A DNA stretch of 64,000 nucleotides from Zeugodacus cucurbitae (GCF_028554725.1 NC_071668.1:40500501-40564500), one strand, 5' to 3'. Counted from the stretch's first letter, positions 11,544-23,024 are shown. Made by a program: numbers and translations. The notes: generated by a model not told the origin, from the letters alone.

Positions 11544-13379
11544 AAAAAACAGTTTAAGCTTCAATTTAAGCCTAATTACAGACTTCTAGCACGTCAGCAT
11601 AATTCTCTACACGTGATCAAAAAAGGCCAAAAACAGGGGTTTTTGAGACTTTGATTCCATTTTGCTCAAAACCTCGACGTGATGGGCAGTTGTGGAGGTC
11701 ATATTCGTGTTCAGCGATGAAAATCCCATAAGAATATCATTGTCTGATCTTTGATGCAGAGAAAAAGTTAATTTTTGTCGACCAGTGTTATCTTTGTGTA
11801 ATTGATTACAATTTTGCAATTTTGCATCTTTTTTTTACAAGATTACGCAAACCACAAAAGTGAAGACACATTCAATCAACGTCTTTATTTCATGCACAAA
11901 AAATTCGGTTTCGCATTCAGTTTAACAATGTTATTTAGACTTTTCCACGGCACCGAAAACTGCACTTGCGTTCACTTCAACTCTTCAATTTTAAAGGCAA
12001 GTGACAACAAACAATACGTTGTCTATGATTGAATATTTGACGATTTGAAATTTTGAATTTAACCGGTTTAAGTGTTCCAATCCCATACCGCGACCATGAC
12101 GATCAAATCTTTTCCGACAAAGCCTTAATGTAAATTGAATTCGAAACATTGCGAATGAAAGGACTGAAGAAGAACATGTAATAGCACGTGAAGAGCGCCG
12201 CGTTAGTATGGCTCGACTTCGTACTTCTCATTCATAAGAGTAAAGCGCGACAGCCCTTGGGATCGGTTGGTAAAGAAATTCATTTGAAGACAACAATTGT
12301 GTATCAGTTGTTGTATCAGTTGATATAATATCTTTTAAATCAATCGTCACTGTTGTTGCTGAAAATGAAGTTTAAATTTTCCAATTGATTTTTAAAATTT
12401 TCTTGATAGAGCGGGAAGCCGCTACATAGTTTTCGGTTGAAGATTGACAATTCATTTTTTAGCGAATATATGAAATAAGCTAAGTGCGTTTTATTTGTCC
12501 ATCATTTAGCTATTAGCTTGTGATGGTCAAATAAAACACGCCTATTATTATCCTGTGCAAATTTGAACCCAATTCTATTATGCAACGGTACACACTCAAA
12601 GAAATCATTGGCAATACTGTTTAAGCAACAATTTTGACATGAAAATTTAAAGAAAATCAGGTTCGGCTACCACGTTTGCAATGATACCGTCAGAATGTAC
12701 CATACTCTTAAGAAGGCTTCAGTTTCTACTTCGTTTAACACTCGCTAATGATATAAACAAGTATCAAATCCACACAATGTCCAGTTGGGTGTAGATTTAG
12801 AGAATATGGCTGCTTTCGTAAACGTGATATGCAAAGCATACATACAATGCACAATATTTGTAAACGCCTTTTTATTATTTTAGGCAAAGTATTGAATTCA
12901 TAAATGCATAACAGCCCTATTTCATGCGCATGAGTTGTCAAATTGTGCAGGAGTAATATTTTACATGCATTGCAGTAAAAAGAAACGAATTAAATAATTA
13001 ATAGTGAAAAAAATATTTATCAAAATTGGGGTCTAGCCGATAAATATTAATATATTATTATTAAAATATGTTAATTAAAAAAATTAAAATTAAAATTTAA
13101 TTGTTATTCCAATATATTTTTGTTTGAAGTAATAAAAAATGGAAGTTTCTTTAAGTTTCTGCCAGAGTAAAAAAAAATTTAACTCACTCAATAACAAATT
13201 ATCCATCAAAAAAATAATTTAGTATCACAACAAACTTAAATTTTTAAGGTAGTGCATTTGGACATTCATAAACGTCATATAAATGCATTGCATATTTTGG
13301 CAAAGCATGAAAGTAATGCATAAATGCTGATAAATATTAATATATTTTTATTAAAATATGTTAATTAAAAAACGTTAGT
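11544..13379. other. AT-rich stretch, small repeat fragments only
   Basis: No supported gene. About 11780-11820 on the minus strand has NCNQLHKDN, matching the ORF1 start region of the Jockey family at 33837-34170 (MCNQLHKHN), so it may be a tiny gag fragment. A hairpin lies at 12484-12541. About 12805-12845 (minus) matches 20003-20042 and 13275-13327 matches 19922-19974; both are ATGCA-rich repeat pieces. A 47-bp AT-rich segment at about 13036-13085 recurs at 13328-13375. Confidence 0.45.
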
Positions 13380-13446
13380 AACCCGCTGGGGCAGATGTCA
13401 CAGGAGCGGTGGAAAATATTGGAAATGAAGCTATTGGAGTGAACAC

Positions 13447-15000
13447 GCTCGAGAAAAGTGAAGTGGAGAAGGATCTCGGATTAGAAGACATCTTGGCGAT
13501 CTCAACTTAGAGAAGGGCGGCTACGATGTGGCTTTGGTCCAAGAACTATGGATAGCATCGAGTAACGTGGTCGTTGGGCTAAAGTCACAAAACTCCACCA
13601 CATACACCCACAGCACTATTAACAAGGTAAGAACAGCCATATTAGTGAACAATATGTATTCCCATATTGATCTTAACCTCTCCACAGACGATCTGACTGT
13701 TGTGACGGTAAAGGATGTCAAGGATGAGCCTATACTCCTTGCATCCTGTTACTTGCCACATGATGACGAGGCACCCACGGCGGAGGTCCATAGGCTGGTA
13801 GCGGCATGCCGAAGAAGGAAGCAGGCGCTAGTAGTGAGAGCCGATGCCAACGCCCATCACATGATCTGGGGCAGCACCGACATCAATCAAAAAGGTGAGT
13901 CCTTACTCAACTTCGTTTTACAAAGTAGTCTAGTGATAGCTAACCGAGGAGAGGAGCCTACATATATAGGACCCACCTCAAGAAAAGTTTTAGACATAAC
14001 ACTCTATACCGGTAGATGTGCAATGGAAGATAATTGGAGAGTGCTAAGTACACCGTCATTCTCTGACCACAGGTACATCTACTTCTCTATAACATCTGAG
14101 CCGAAAATTAAGGTAGACGTTAGGAGAAATCCCAGAAATACAAACTGGGATCTATATTTTCAAATTTTAGAGCACAAAAGACTAAGACCTTGAGTGTTCA
14201 ATTCTTATGAAGAAGTAGAGGCAGGCGTGAATCTATTCACAAATGCTCTTAATAAAGCGCAAAACGAAGCCCCTTGGGGGAACAAGGAGCTCGGATTGCA
14301 CAGACGCATTGTACGTGATATGTTCAACTGGGCCAAACAAGCAGAAAGTGAGGACTGTTGGAACGAGTACAAGGATCTTTTAAGGGACTACAAAAAGTTG
14401 GTGCGCAGGACCAAACGTCAGTCCTGGAAAAACTTGTGAAGCAATTTGGAAAAGACCAACGAGGTAGCGAGACTCAGGAGGCTATTGTCCAAAAGCCCTG
14501 CCCCGCTTGGTCTAATTCGCAAAAGTGGCGGGGAGTGGACGGAAAACTGTAACGATTCATTAGAAGAACTGTTCAGTTTGCACTTCCTGGGCTGCAAGAA
14601 CGCGGCTAGTCCCATTTACGAATGGAAAAGCGCTGTAAGTGTATCTGAAAATATTATAACGGAACGGAGGATAGAATGGGCAATCCAGCCCTTCGACGCA
14701 TTTAAATCACCCGGTACTGATGGAATCATTCCGGCCATGCTGCAAAAAGCTCATTGTTAGTTGTGCCGTGGCTGAAAACGATTTTCAGGGGGTGCTTGAG
14801 GTTCAGCTATGTGTCGCATTCACGGAGAGAGGCTAGGGTTGTGTTCATACCAAAGGTAGGTAAAAACAACCCAACCTACTCAAAAGAATTTAGACCCATA
14901 AGCTTAACTTCCTTTCTCTTGAAAACGCTGGAGAAAATACTGGATGCGCATATCAGAGATGCAGAGCCTTCCGACAGCTTGTCTAAAGCGCAACATGCTT
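13447..15000 (+). pseudogene. LOA-A ORF2 N-terminal part: endonuclease and start of RT
   Basis: Endonuclease with GGYDVALVQELW (catalytic Glu), ADANAHHMIWGSTDINQKGE, ANRGEEPTYIG and PSFSDHRYI. In-frame stops occur at 14191-14193 and 14437-14439, and a frameshift near 14755. The RT then starts with FKSPGTDGIIPAMLQ and EFRPISLTSFLLKTLEKILD. After about 15000 the sequence between this block and the palm is shortened, so part of the RT fingers is deleted. Confidence 0.8.
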
Positions 15001-15039
15001 AAAAACAACATGAGTCAAAAGCCTCTTGACTTCAAGAAG

Positions 15040-16346
15040 GATAATAGCAGAATGGAACGATGCCAGAATGACCAAGGAGGTCCGCAGGGGTACCCCACAA
15101 GGTGGTGTGCTATCTCCGCTTCCATGGACATTTATGGTGAATAAATTATTAAAGAAGTTGAAAGGCAAAGCCCTAAGATAGTAGCATATGCGGATGACAT
15201 TGGCATCTTAATAACGGGAAGGTGTCTACACACTATTAGCAACATTATGACAACCACTCTCAGTACTGTACTGAACTGGGCAACTCATGCAGGCTTGGCG
15301 TTGAATTCGGAGAAATTGAATTGCTTGTTTTTACGAGGAAGTACAAAATTCCCACATGGAGACACCTCTCGTTAAAGGGGCAGAGCTCCCTCTCAAGGAC
15401 CGCACCAAATACCTGGGGGTAGTCTTGGACAGCAAACTGCTGTGGAAGTACAATGTAGAGGAGAGAGTAAGAAAGGCCAGCAATTCTTTATATGTGTGCT
15501 GGCAGATGCTTGGTTTTACCTGGGGGTTTTCTCCCTCTCTTATGCACTGTGGTAAGACCGATTCTGCTCTACGGTGTTCTGGTGTGGTGGACACGCGCAC
15601 GGAAATCAACGTATCGAAAGCCAATGGAAAGGGTTCAGCGGCTTGCGGCTCTTTGCATAACGGAAGCAGTAAGCACCACCCCAGCGGTGGCTCTTGAAAT
15701 AATACTAAACCTGCCGCCTATAGATTTCTTTGCTGAAAACAGCGCTGCAAAATCGGCGGGACGCCTTATGGCAGCAGGAGAATTTATGCATAGAACCTAC
15801 GGGCATAGCTCAGTGGGTAATGCCAGTTTAGAGGACACCGACTACCTGACCCCATTTTTCAAATGGGAAAGAAGGTTCAAAGTAAACTTAGAAAGAGATG
15901 GCTGTCGTAAGGGCATAGCACCTGCACGCAGAAATTTAAATATATTTTTGGACGGCTCGAAAATGGAGGACGGAGTAGGCGCGGGGATATACTGTCCGGA
16001 GTTAGGTGGCTGCCTACCATTCAAACTACCGGATCATTGCAATATATTTCAAGCAGAGGTGTTTGCAATTGGAAAAGCCACTGAGCTATTCTTAAGCGCA
16101 CCAACAACATATGCGTAGACAGTCAGGCGGCAATCAAGGCAATATCCTCCTTCAGCATATCGGCCAAAAGTGTCTTGTGCGGTAGGACAGCAGTGGATGA
16201 TGTCGCCAGAAATAGGTGACTTCAATTCTACTAGATGCCAGGCCACAGACCACAACGTAGATAAACCTATACACTGTCTATGATCTAGACAGAAACTTGT
16301 TAAAAAAGTTTAAAGCGCGCTGGAAGAATATACCAGGATAGATAAG
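15040..16346 (+). pseudogene. LOA-A ORF2: RT palm to RNase H
   Basis: Multiple frames carry VRRGTPQGGVLSPLPWTF (about 15080-15150), then KIVAYADDIGIL with an intact YADD (about 15177-15215), then KYLGVVLDSKLLWKYNVEE and VRPILLYGVLVWW. RNase H begins near 15940 with LNIFLDGSKMEDGVGAG (catalytic Asp) and CNIFQAEVFAI (Glu), then VDSQAAIKAI after a frame break. At least three frame breaks. The coding sequence stops where the RTE element is inserted (16346). Confidence 0.8.
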
Positions 16347-19300
16347 GAGGATGGAGTCATATGTAGAAGTTCACGTAAGTGAGGAAAGTTTCTGACTGCC
16401 ATTCACTTGGGAGTGGCCAGGAACGATTCTTTTACATGTGGCTCAAGCAGCTCACAACTTCCGGTCTTAGACCAAGTATCCTCTGGGTAGCCAACAGACA
16501 TCCGTCTGGAAGCGAGCTAAAGTGAGAAGGCGAATCCCGCTTATGCGGTTGTGCGTAGGGCTTGGGACCCACCACATAAAAACGAATAACCAGTGAATAA
16601 GAAACACAGGCCTCGGATGAGAAACCCCCCTTTTGATGACGACCACGGCAAACGTATAAAGGACTATGATTTAAGGGCATGCACCTGGAATGTCCGGACC
16701 CTTAATTGGGAAGGTGCCTCTGCCCAGCTGGTTGATGTCCTCGTAAGAGTAAAGGCTGACATCACCGCAATCCAAGAAATGCGATGGACGGGACAAGGAC
16801 GGAAGAAGGTGGGTCCTTGTGACATCTACTACAGCGGCCATATAAAGGAGCGCAAATTCGGTGTGGGATTCGTGGTGGGAGAGAGACTCCGTCGTCGAGT
16901 CCTGGCATTCACTCCGGTGGATGAACGTCTAGCCACAATCCGCATCAAAGCGAGGTTCTTCAACATATCGCTGATTTGCGCCCACGCCCCGACGGAAGAG
17001 AAGGACGATGTGACCAAAGATACCTTCTATGAGCGCCTAGAACGTACCTATGAGCGCTGCCCCCGCCACGATGTCAAAATCGTGCTTGGCGATTTCAACG
17101 CTAGGGTGGGTAAAGAAGGTGTCTTTGGCACAACAGTCGGAAAATTCAGCCTCCATGACGAAACATCACCAAACGGTCTGAGGCTGATCGACTTCGCCGG
17201 GGCCCGAAATATGGTCATCTGTAGCACTAGATTCCAGCATAAGAAAATCCATCAAGCTACTTGGCTGTCCCCGGATCGAATCACTCGCAACCAGATCGAT
17301 CATGTTGTGATAGATGGACGACATGTCTCCAGTGTTTTTGATGTGCGTACGCTTCGTGGTCCCAACATCGACTCGGACCACTATCTTGTAGCAGCTAAGA
17401 TACGCACCCGCCTCTGTGTAGAAAAGCGCACACGTCAACAAACACAAGGAAGGTTCGACATCGAGAAGCTGCAATCACAACCGACAGCCGAACGATTTTC
17501 TACTCGACTTGCACTCCTGCTCTCTGAGAGCACTCATCAGCATCTCGGTATAAGGGAGCTGTGGGACGGCATATCAAACTCCTTACGTACAGCTGCAACC
17601 GAAACCATTGGCTTTCGGAAAAGCCAAAAAAACAGCTGGTATGATGAGGATTGTCGTCTCGCAGTGGAGAGAAAACAGACTGCCTACCTCGCAATGTTGC
17701 GATCGACCGCAACACGAGCGGGATGGGAAAGATACCGAGAGCTGAAGAGGGAAGCGAGACGCATTTGCAGAAAAAGAAAGAAAGAGGCAGAAATGCGTGA
17801 GTATGAAGAGCTTGACAAGCTGGCCGACAGGGGTAATGCTCGAAAATTTTACGAAAAGATCCGGCGACTAACTGAAGGTTTCAAGACCGGAGCACACTCC
17901 TGTAGGACCCCCAGCGGTGATCTAGTGGTTGATGACCAGAGTATACTGTGTTTGTGGAGGGAACACTTCTCCAGCCTGCTGAATGGCAGTGAAAGTACAA
18001 CACCAGGAGATGGCGAACCCGATTCCCCAATCGACGACGATGGAACAGATGTTCCATTCCCCGACCGTGAAGAAATTAGAATAGCAATTACCCGCTTGAA
18101 GAACAACAAGGCGGCGGGGGCCGATGGATTGCCGGCCGAGCTATTCAAATACGGCGGCGAAGAGCTGATAAGGTGCATGCATCAGCTTCTTTGCGAAATA
18201 TGGTCGGAAGAAAGCATGCCCGACGATTGGAATCTCAGTGTACTCTGCCCAATCCACAAAAAGGGAGACCCCACAATCTGCGCCAACTATCGTGGGATAA
18301 GCCTCCTTAACATCGCTTATAAGGTTCTATCGAGCGTACTGTGTGAAAGACTAAAGCCCACCGTCAACAAACTGATTGGACCTTATCAGTGTGGCTTTAG
18401 ACCTGGAAAATCAACAACTGACCAGATATTCACCATGCGCCAAATCTTGGAGAAGACCCGTGAAAAAAGGATCGACACACACCATCTATTTGTCGACTTT
18501 AAAGCTGCTTTCGACAGCACGAAAAGGAGCTGCCTTTATGCCGCGATGTCTGAATTTGGTATCCCCGCAAAACTAATACGGCTGTGTAAGTTGACGTTGA
18601 GCAACACCAAAAGCTCCGTCAGGATCGGGAAGGACCTCTCCGAGCCGTTCGATACCAAACGAGGTTTCAGACAAGGTGACTCGCTATCGTGCGACTTCTT
18701 TAACTTGATGCTGGAGAAAATTATAAGAGCTGCAGAGCTAAATAGAGAAGGTACAATCTTCTACAAGAGTGTACAGCTCCTGGCGTACGCCGATGATATT
18801 GATATCATCGGAAACAACACCCGCGCCGTTAGTTCTGCTTTTTCCCGCCTGGATAAGGAAGCGAAGCGAATGGGTCTGGTGGTGAACGAGGACAAGACGA
18901 AATATCTCCTGTCATCAAACAAACAGTCAGCGCATTCGCGTCTTGGCTCCCACGTCACTGTTGACAGTCATAACTTTGAAGTTGTAGATAATTTCGTATA
19001 CCTAGGAACCAACATTAACACCGATAATAATGTCAGCCTTGAAATCCAACGCAGAATCACTCTTGCCAACAGGTGCTACTATGGACTGAGTAGGCAATTG
19101 AAAAGTAAAGTCCTCTCTCGACGAACAAAAACTAAACTCTACAAGTCCCTCATCATTCCCGTCCTACTTTATGGTGCAGAAGCGTGGACGGTGTCAACAT
19201 CCGATGAGACGGCACTAGGAGTTTTCGAGAGAAAGGTTTTGCGGAAGATTTACGGTCCCTTAAACATTGGCAACGGCGAATACCGCAGAAGATGGAATGA

Positions 19301-19612
19301 TGAGCTGTATGTGTTGTTCGACGACATAGACATAGTCCAGCGAATAAAAAGACAGCGGCTACGCTGGCTGGGTCATGTTGTTCGAATGGATGAAAGTGCC
19401 CCAGCTCTGAAAGTTTTCGATGCAGTACCCGCTGGTGGAAGCCGAGGAAGAGGGAGACCTCCACTCCGATGGAAGGACCAGGTGGAGAAGGACCTGTCTT
19501 CACTTGGTATTACCAATTGGCGCCAAACCGCCAAAAGGAGAGATGCGTGGCGCACTGTTGTGGACTCGGCTATAACCGCGTAAGCGGTTTCTACGCCAGT
19601 TAAGAAGAAGAA
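16347..19612 (+). mobile_element. RTE-type non-LTR retrotransposon, apparently full length (RTE copy 1)
   Basis: Inserted in LOA-A with a candidate target duplication GATAAG (16341-16346 and 19613-19618). The 5' end GAGGATGGAGTCATATG matches the starts of copies at 28326 and 59858. About 250-270 bp of 5' UTR precede one long ORF. The 3' UTR is very short and ends in a gaagaagaa microsatellite tail. RTE elements typically have a single apurinic-endonuclease/RT ORF and short microsatellite tails. Confidence 0.85.
16617..19583 (+). CDS. RTE endonuclease/reverse transcriptase, uninterrupted
   Basis: One continuous frame of 988 codons from ATG 16617. The frame extends upstream to 16593, where the other copies have their ATG but this copy has GTG. 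The AP-like endonuclease spans about residues 20-255 (ACTWNVRTLNWEGA, IQEMRWTGQGRKK, VLGDFNARVGKEGVFG, SDHYLVAAKI). RT spans about 470-800 (YRGISLLNIAYKVLSS, YQCGFRPGKSTTDQIF, HHLFVDFKAAFD, GFRQGDSLSCDFFNL, and LAYADDIDII near residue 723). The C-terminal RTE-type tail has WLGHVVRMDE and GRGRPPLRWKDQVEKDL. Target-primed reverse transcription is the family mechanism. Catalytic residues I can recognise are all present, so this is the best-preserved retroelement protein in the window; whether the GTG change reduces translation is unknown. Confidence 0.9.
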   Translation: MRNPPFDDDHGKRIKDYDLRACTWNVRTLNWEGASAQLVDVLVRVKADITAIQEMRWTGQGRKKVGPCDIYYSGHIKERKFGVGFVVGERLRRRVLAFTPVDERLATIRIKARFFNISLICAHAPTEEKDDVTKDTFYERLERTYERCPRHDVKIVLGDFNARVGKEGVFGTTVGKFSLHDETSPNGLRLIDFAGARNMVICSTRFQHKKIHQATWLSPDRITRNQIDHVVIDGRHVSSVFDVRTLRGPNIDSDHYLVAAKIRTRLCVEKRTRQQTQGRFDIEKLQSQPTAERFSTRLALLLSESTHQHLGIRELWDGISNSLRTAATETIGFRKSQKNSWYDEDCRLAVERKQTAYLAMLRSTATRAGWERYRELKREARRICRKRKKEAEMREYEELDKLADRGNARKFYEKIRRLTEGFKTGAHSCRTPSGDLVVDDQSILCLWREHFSSLLNGSESTTPGDGEPDSPIDDDGTDVPFPDREEIRIAITRLKNNKAAGADGLPAELFKYGGEELIRCMHQLLCEIWSEESMPDDWNLSVLCPIHKKGDPTICANYRGISLLNIAYKVLSSVLCERLKPTVNKLIGPYQCGFRPGKSTTDQIFTMRQILEKTREKRIDTHHLFVDFKAAFDSTKRSCLYAAMSEFGIPAKLIRLCKLTLSNTKSSVRIGKDLSEPFDTKRGFRQGDSLSCDFFNLMLEKIIRAAELNREGTIFYKSVQLLAYADDIDIIGNNTRAVSSAFSRLDKEAKRMGLVVNEDKTKYLLSSNKQSAHSRLGSHVTVDSHNFEVVDNFVYLGTNINTDNNVSLEIQRRITLANRCYYGLSRQLKSKVLSRRTKTKLYKSLIIPVLLYGAEAWTVSTSDETALGVFERKVLRKIYGPLNIGNGEYRRRWNDELYVLFDDIDIVQRIKRQRLRWLGHVVRMDESAPALKVFDAVPAGGSRGRGRPPLRWKDQVEKDLSSLGITNWRQTAKRRDAWRTVVDSAITA

Positions 19613-19615
19613 GAT

Positions 19616-19921
19616 AAGAAGTACACGAGATTTCTATTGACGCTCGATAGAAGCAGATGTAGGAATATGGTCGGCGTACTCACTGGTCACTGTCTTGTGG
19701 CGGCACACAAGATGGGGCTGATAGATCGTGAAGACTGCAGGAAATGTCAAGAGCAAGGCACCAGAGAAACAATAGAGCACCTCTTCTGTGAATTTATGCA
19801 TTATCAAGACAACGGCTTCAGGATTTGGAAACTACACATAACGTTAATCTGGAAGAGATTTCGTTGGTGAAACCACAAAGCATTTCGAAATTCGCAACAA
19901 GCGCAGGAATCCTAAAGGATG
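19616..19921 (+). pseudogene. LOA-A ORF2 C-terminal end
   Basis: Resumes the LOA-A frame after the RTE insertion: KYTRFLLTLDRSRCRNMVG, VLTGHCLVAAHKMGL, CRKCQEQGTRETIEHLFCEF (a C-x2-C...H-x3-C zinc-like motif found at the end of such elements) and SISKFATSAGILKDE. A frameshift follows the Cys/His motif. The end at 19921 coincides with the start of the ATGCA-rich repeat. Confidence 0.75.
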
Positions 19922-20038
19922 AATCATATAAATGCATGCATATTTTGGCAAAGCATGAAATTAATGCATAAATGCTTCGCATGGCATGGACATCTGTTTT
20001 AAAAATGCTTTGCATGTTGCGTTTGCGGAAGCAGCCTA
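19922..20038. repeat. ATGCA-rich repeat segment
   Basis: The first ~53 bp (19922-19974) are nearly identical to 13275-13327, and 20003-20042 matches the reverse complement of 12805-12845 (ATGCTTTGCAT ... AAGCAGCC). It may be the outer part of a BEL/Pao LTR or a separate short mobile repeat. Confidence 0.45.
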
Positions 20039-20445
20039 TGTTGCAGGCTTATCGGATGATCGTGACCGTGAATTAGGTTATTCATCTTTATTACCGCATT
20101 GCTTATGCTTATGCATATACACAGATGTTGTTCCCGTTTTCTATGGTTCCTACATACATTCATGCATATTCCCCATTTCTATTATCCGTACATAAATCCT
20201 GCTTAATCGTATTTTCCTTTTATCGTTAGACATACATAAGTACCTACACACATAAGTACCTACTCATAAGCTTATATATGTATACCTAATTACAATGTAA
20301 CAGCAATTAGTCTAACAAGATCAGTGTGCATAATCAATGTGCAAGTGCAAGCATAAGTAAACCAGGAAACGTGCAATTATAATTTTCTTTCTTTAATTTT
20401 CGCAATTCTATAATACTTGACTTTAATTTACCTTGGGCTGGAACA
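20039..20445 (+). repeat. Probable BEL/Pao 5' LTR
   Basis: Starts TGTTGCAGG and ends GGAACA, a few bases before a primer-binding site. No matching 3' LTR is visible, so the borders are inferred from the TG...CA ends and the PBS position. Confidence 0.5.
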
Positions 20446-20450
20446 TAATT

Positions 20451-20465
20451 TGGCGACCGTGACAG
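20451..20465 (+). promoter_or_regulatory. BEL/Pao primer-binding site
   Basis: TGGCGACCGTGACAG begins with TGG, the complement of tRNA CCA ends. It is complementary to the 3' end of an arginine tRNA as I remember it (family knowledge, not checked). Confidence 0.6.
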
Positions 20466-20907
20466 CACACGTTTGTTCTACATACATATTTTCGATAAAT
20501 TAAAGTTAAAGTCTTTCGTTCAACGTTTAAAAGTCCATTTTAAATCTTGGCAAAAATGGCTCTGCGTTAATCTAACCATACATAATTTGGGTACACATGT
20601 GTTTAAGACAAGCTGTGTGAGCGGTAACCTACAATCCAAAATATTGAAGCATCATTTGGATTTTTTGTACCCGAGCAGCATTCAGTGCAGGCGCCGAGAG
20701 CATTTCTTGCCGCGGATCATCTTATTGTCGCTGTAACCCAAATTACACACATTACAAGTTTAACATTTTCAACGTTCGTTGGAGAGTACTTCGTTTCATC
20801 ATTACCTGTGGAAGATACCGACAGTTCGTCATCTCATCACCGTTTCATTACACGGATTCTGGACATCTGCTTTTGCTACATTCGTATTTTTTATTTTGTG
20901 CCTCAAA

Positions 20908-22950
20908 ATGCCTAATAATAGTGAAAGTAATGTGCTTAACATGGCTGAGGAAGGGCAAACGCCCCTGTCCTCACTAATCAAAACACGTTCAACCATTCTT
21001 CGTAACCTACATAGTTTGAAGCTTCTGAGGAAATCGATGTCGATACGCATGTTCTCGAATGCCGATTACAGATTGTTGAATCCTATTTTCAACAGATTTG
21101 AGACGTTCAGAGCAATATCGAAATTCTCGCTCAATTAGACAAATCGAGAGCAGAAATTGAAGAAACATATATTTCTATCAAGATAAAAATTCTTTCGTTA
21201 ATTAACCCCAGAAACCGCGTTTCTGAGTTAAACACTGGCATTTTCAACTCCACAGCATTTGGAAATAAATACTTATTACTAAAATCGAGTTCCTTCACTT
21301 AAATTACCAAAATTTAGTGGAAAGTATGCGGAATACAAGCGTTTTTTCCGCACCTTTCGCAACATGATGATGCTACAATGCCAAAAGTGGACAAATTTAA
21401 TTATCTCCTAAACTGTCCAGCGCCAGGACCAGAGCTTAGCATAATGGAAGGCAAATTACCCGAAAGCTATACAACGGCTCAACGGGAACGGTACGACAAG
21501 AATGTACTGATTTTTCAGGATTACATTACATCTCTTTTCAACATTTCGGTTGTGAAAAAGTCCGCAACCAGTCTACGTAATATTATCGACACTGTTGCAG
21601 CACTCCGATGCTCATTACTCTCGTTGGGCTCTGACAGCGATATAATGAATTCCATGCAAATACATATCGTTTTAACCAAAATTGATTCTGACTCAAAATC
21701 AGTTTATAAGCAAGAGTTTGATAACTTGCCATCATGGGACGAATGCTACAAGTTGTTAAATCGACACTCACAGTACTTGGAAACTCTTTCAAAAGGGAAA
21801 ACGCAAAGTTAACACAGCGTGATGGTAAACTACACGGTAAGAAAACTTCAAATTCCTTCGTCAACTCAATATAAAGTTGTTTTTATATCAACAATGCAAA
21901 ACAATTTTCCATCAATTCTACAGTTATCAGCTAAGATGAGTTTTATTGGGTCAAGGCAGGTGCTTGCATCAATTGCTTAAGGAAAAGTCATACGGTATCA
22001 AATTGCTCATCGAAATCTCGTTACCGTGAGTGCCATTGTCATCTCATTTTGCCTCAGTAGCAACGCCTCCACAAACCGTAGAACTACAAGGAAATGAACA
22101 ATTCAACATTCACCATTTAACAACTAATCCTTTAGTTTCACTCATCGCACGCACACTCTCATTTATATACATTATATATTTCTTACATTAGCAAATCTCA
22201 GGTATTTCAGATATTCGTGCTAAATCAAAGTTTGCAATAAATGCTACCATCACATCTAAATTTTACTTACGTATCGTAATTCGCCGTAACAAAACAAATT
22301 TCAACAAATCTACCTAGCCAATTTATTAACATTTCTAAATCGAATATTTCTGAAGATATTTAGGTTTTACAAATCGCAACGGATAGATTTATTACTCAAT
22401 GCAGAAATTTTTTGAGTGTCTTCAAGATGGCACAATGTCACTTGGTAAAGGTTTACCTTATCTTCAAAACAGCAAACTAGGCTGGATTGTCAGTAGTAAT
22501 TTTGAAACTCTCCCATCTATTTGTAATATCACACTAAACTCAAACTCATCTAAACTTGATTTGATTTGAGCCGAGGAAGAAAGTTTATGAGAACAGTATT
22601 TAGTTCAAAACGTTCAAGTGAAAGATTATGGACGTGTACAAGTTCGATTGCCATTTAAGGCTTCACCTACAATATTAGGAGATTCTTTTTACAATGCCCA
22701 GAAGAGATTACTCTCTCTTGAAAGGCGTCTATCCAACAACAAACTTATTAAAGGATATGAATGCAAATTTCATTAATGAATATATTGAACTTGGGCATAT
22801 AATGGCTCATATTATATAATTCCTCATCATTGCATACTTCGTCCACAAAGTACTACGATCAAGCTTCGTGAACGCCTCTGCGCGCACTACTTCTAATCGT
22901 TCATTAAATGATATCCTCATGGTTCGTGCTCCATTTCAATCAGAACTAAT
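20908..22950 (+). pseudogene. BEL/Pao gag-pol remnant
   Basis: Gag begins near ATG 20908 (MPNNSESNVLNMAEEGQ). After a frameshift it shows LPKFSGKYAEYKRFFRTFRN (about 21305-21365) and a gag body at 21378-21812 (RERYDKNVLIFQDYITSLF). A zinc-knuckle motif CINCLRKSHTVSNC lies at about 21970-22010. Pol traces follow in broken frames: LGWIVSSNFETLPS (about 22482), VQVRLPFKASPTILGDSF (about 22640) and YYIPHHCILRPQSTTIKLR (about 22810-22870), the start of the RT. The element ends near 22950 before the RT core, so it is truncated and heavily mutated. Confidence 0.75.
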
Positions 22951-23024
22951 AATTTTTTTTACAATTCACTAACTACAGTTCAATTCTAATAAGTTAAAAA
23001 AATAATTAAAAGCTAACTGTTAGA
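22951..23024 (-). repeat. Jockey-1 family 3' end, left half
   Basis: A T-run followed by sequence matching 4800-4895 (for example caattctaataagtt against caattccaataactt). Its inner edge ctaactgttaga is repeated at 28013-28024, where the rest of the Jockey 3' region continues, so it was split by the LOA-B insertion. Confidence 0.75.

Larger units (their letters stand above)
13380..19921 (+). mobile_element. LOA-type non-LTR retrotransposon, 5'-truncated and split by an RTE (LOA-A)
   Basis: Endonuclease-RT-RNase H element. Its ORF2 runs from about 13447 to 16346 and resumes at 19613-19921 after the nested RTE element. Hallmarks are ADANAHHMIWGSTDINQKGE in the endonuclease, an RT, an RNase H start (LNIFLDGSKMEDG) and a C-terminal Cys/His segment. 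ORF1 and the 5' UTR are missing. Assignment to the LOA clade, rather than another RNase H-bearing clade such as I or R1, is by resemblance and not certain. Confidence 0.75.

Noticed and set aside
16829..17017. Minus-strand frames inside the RTE copies, repeated at 60343-60531
   Set aside because: They recur only because the RTE sense sequence is conserved; no motifs in the antisense direction.
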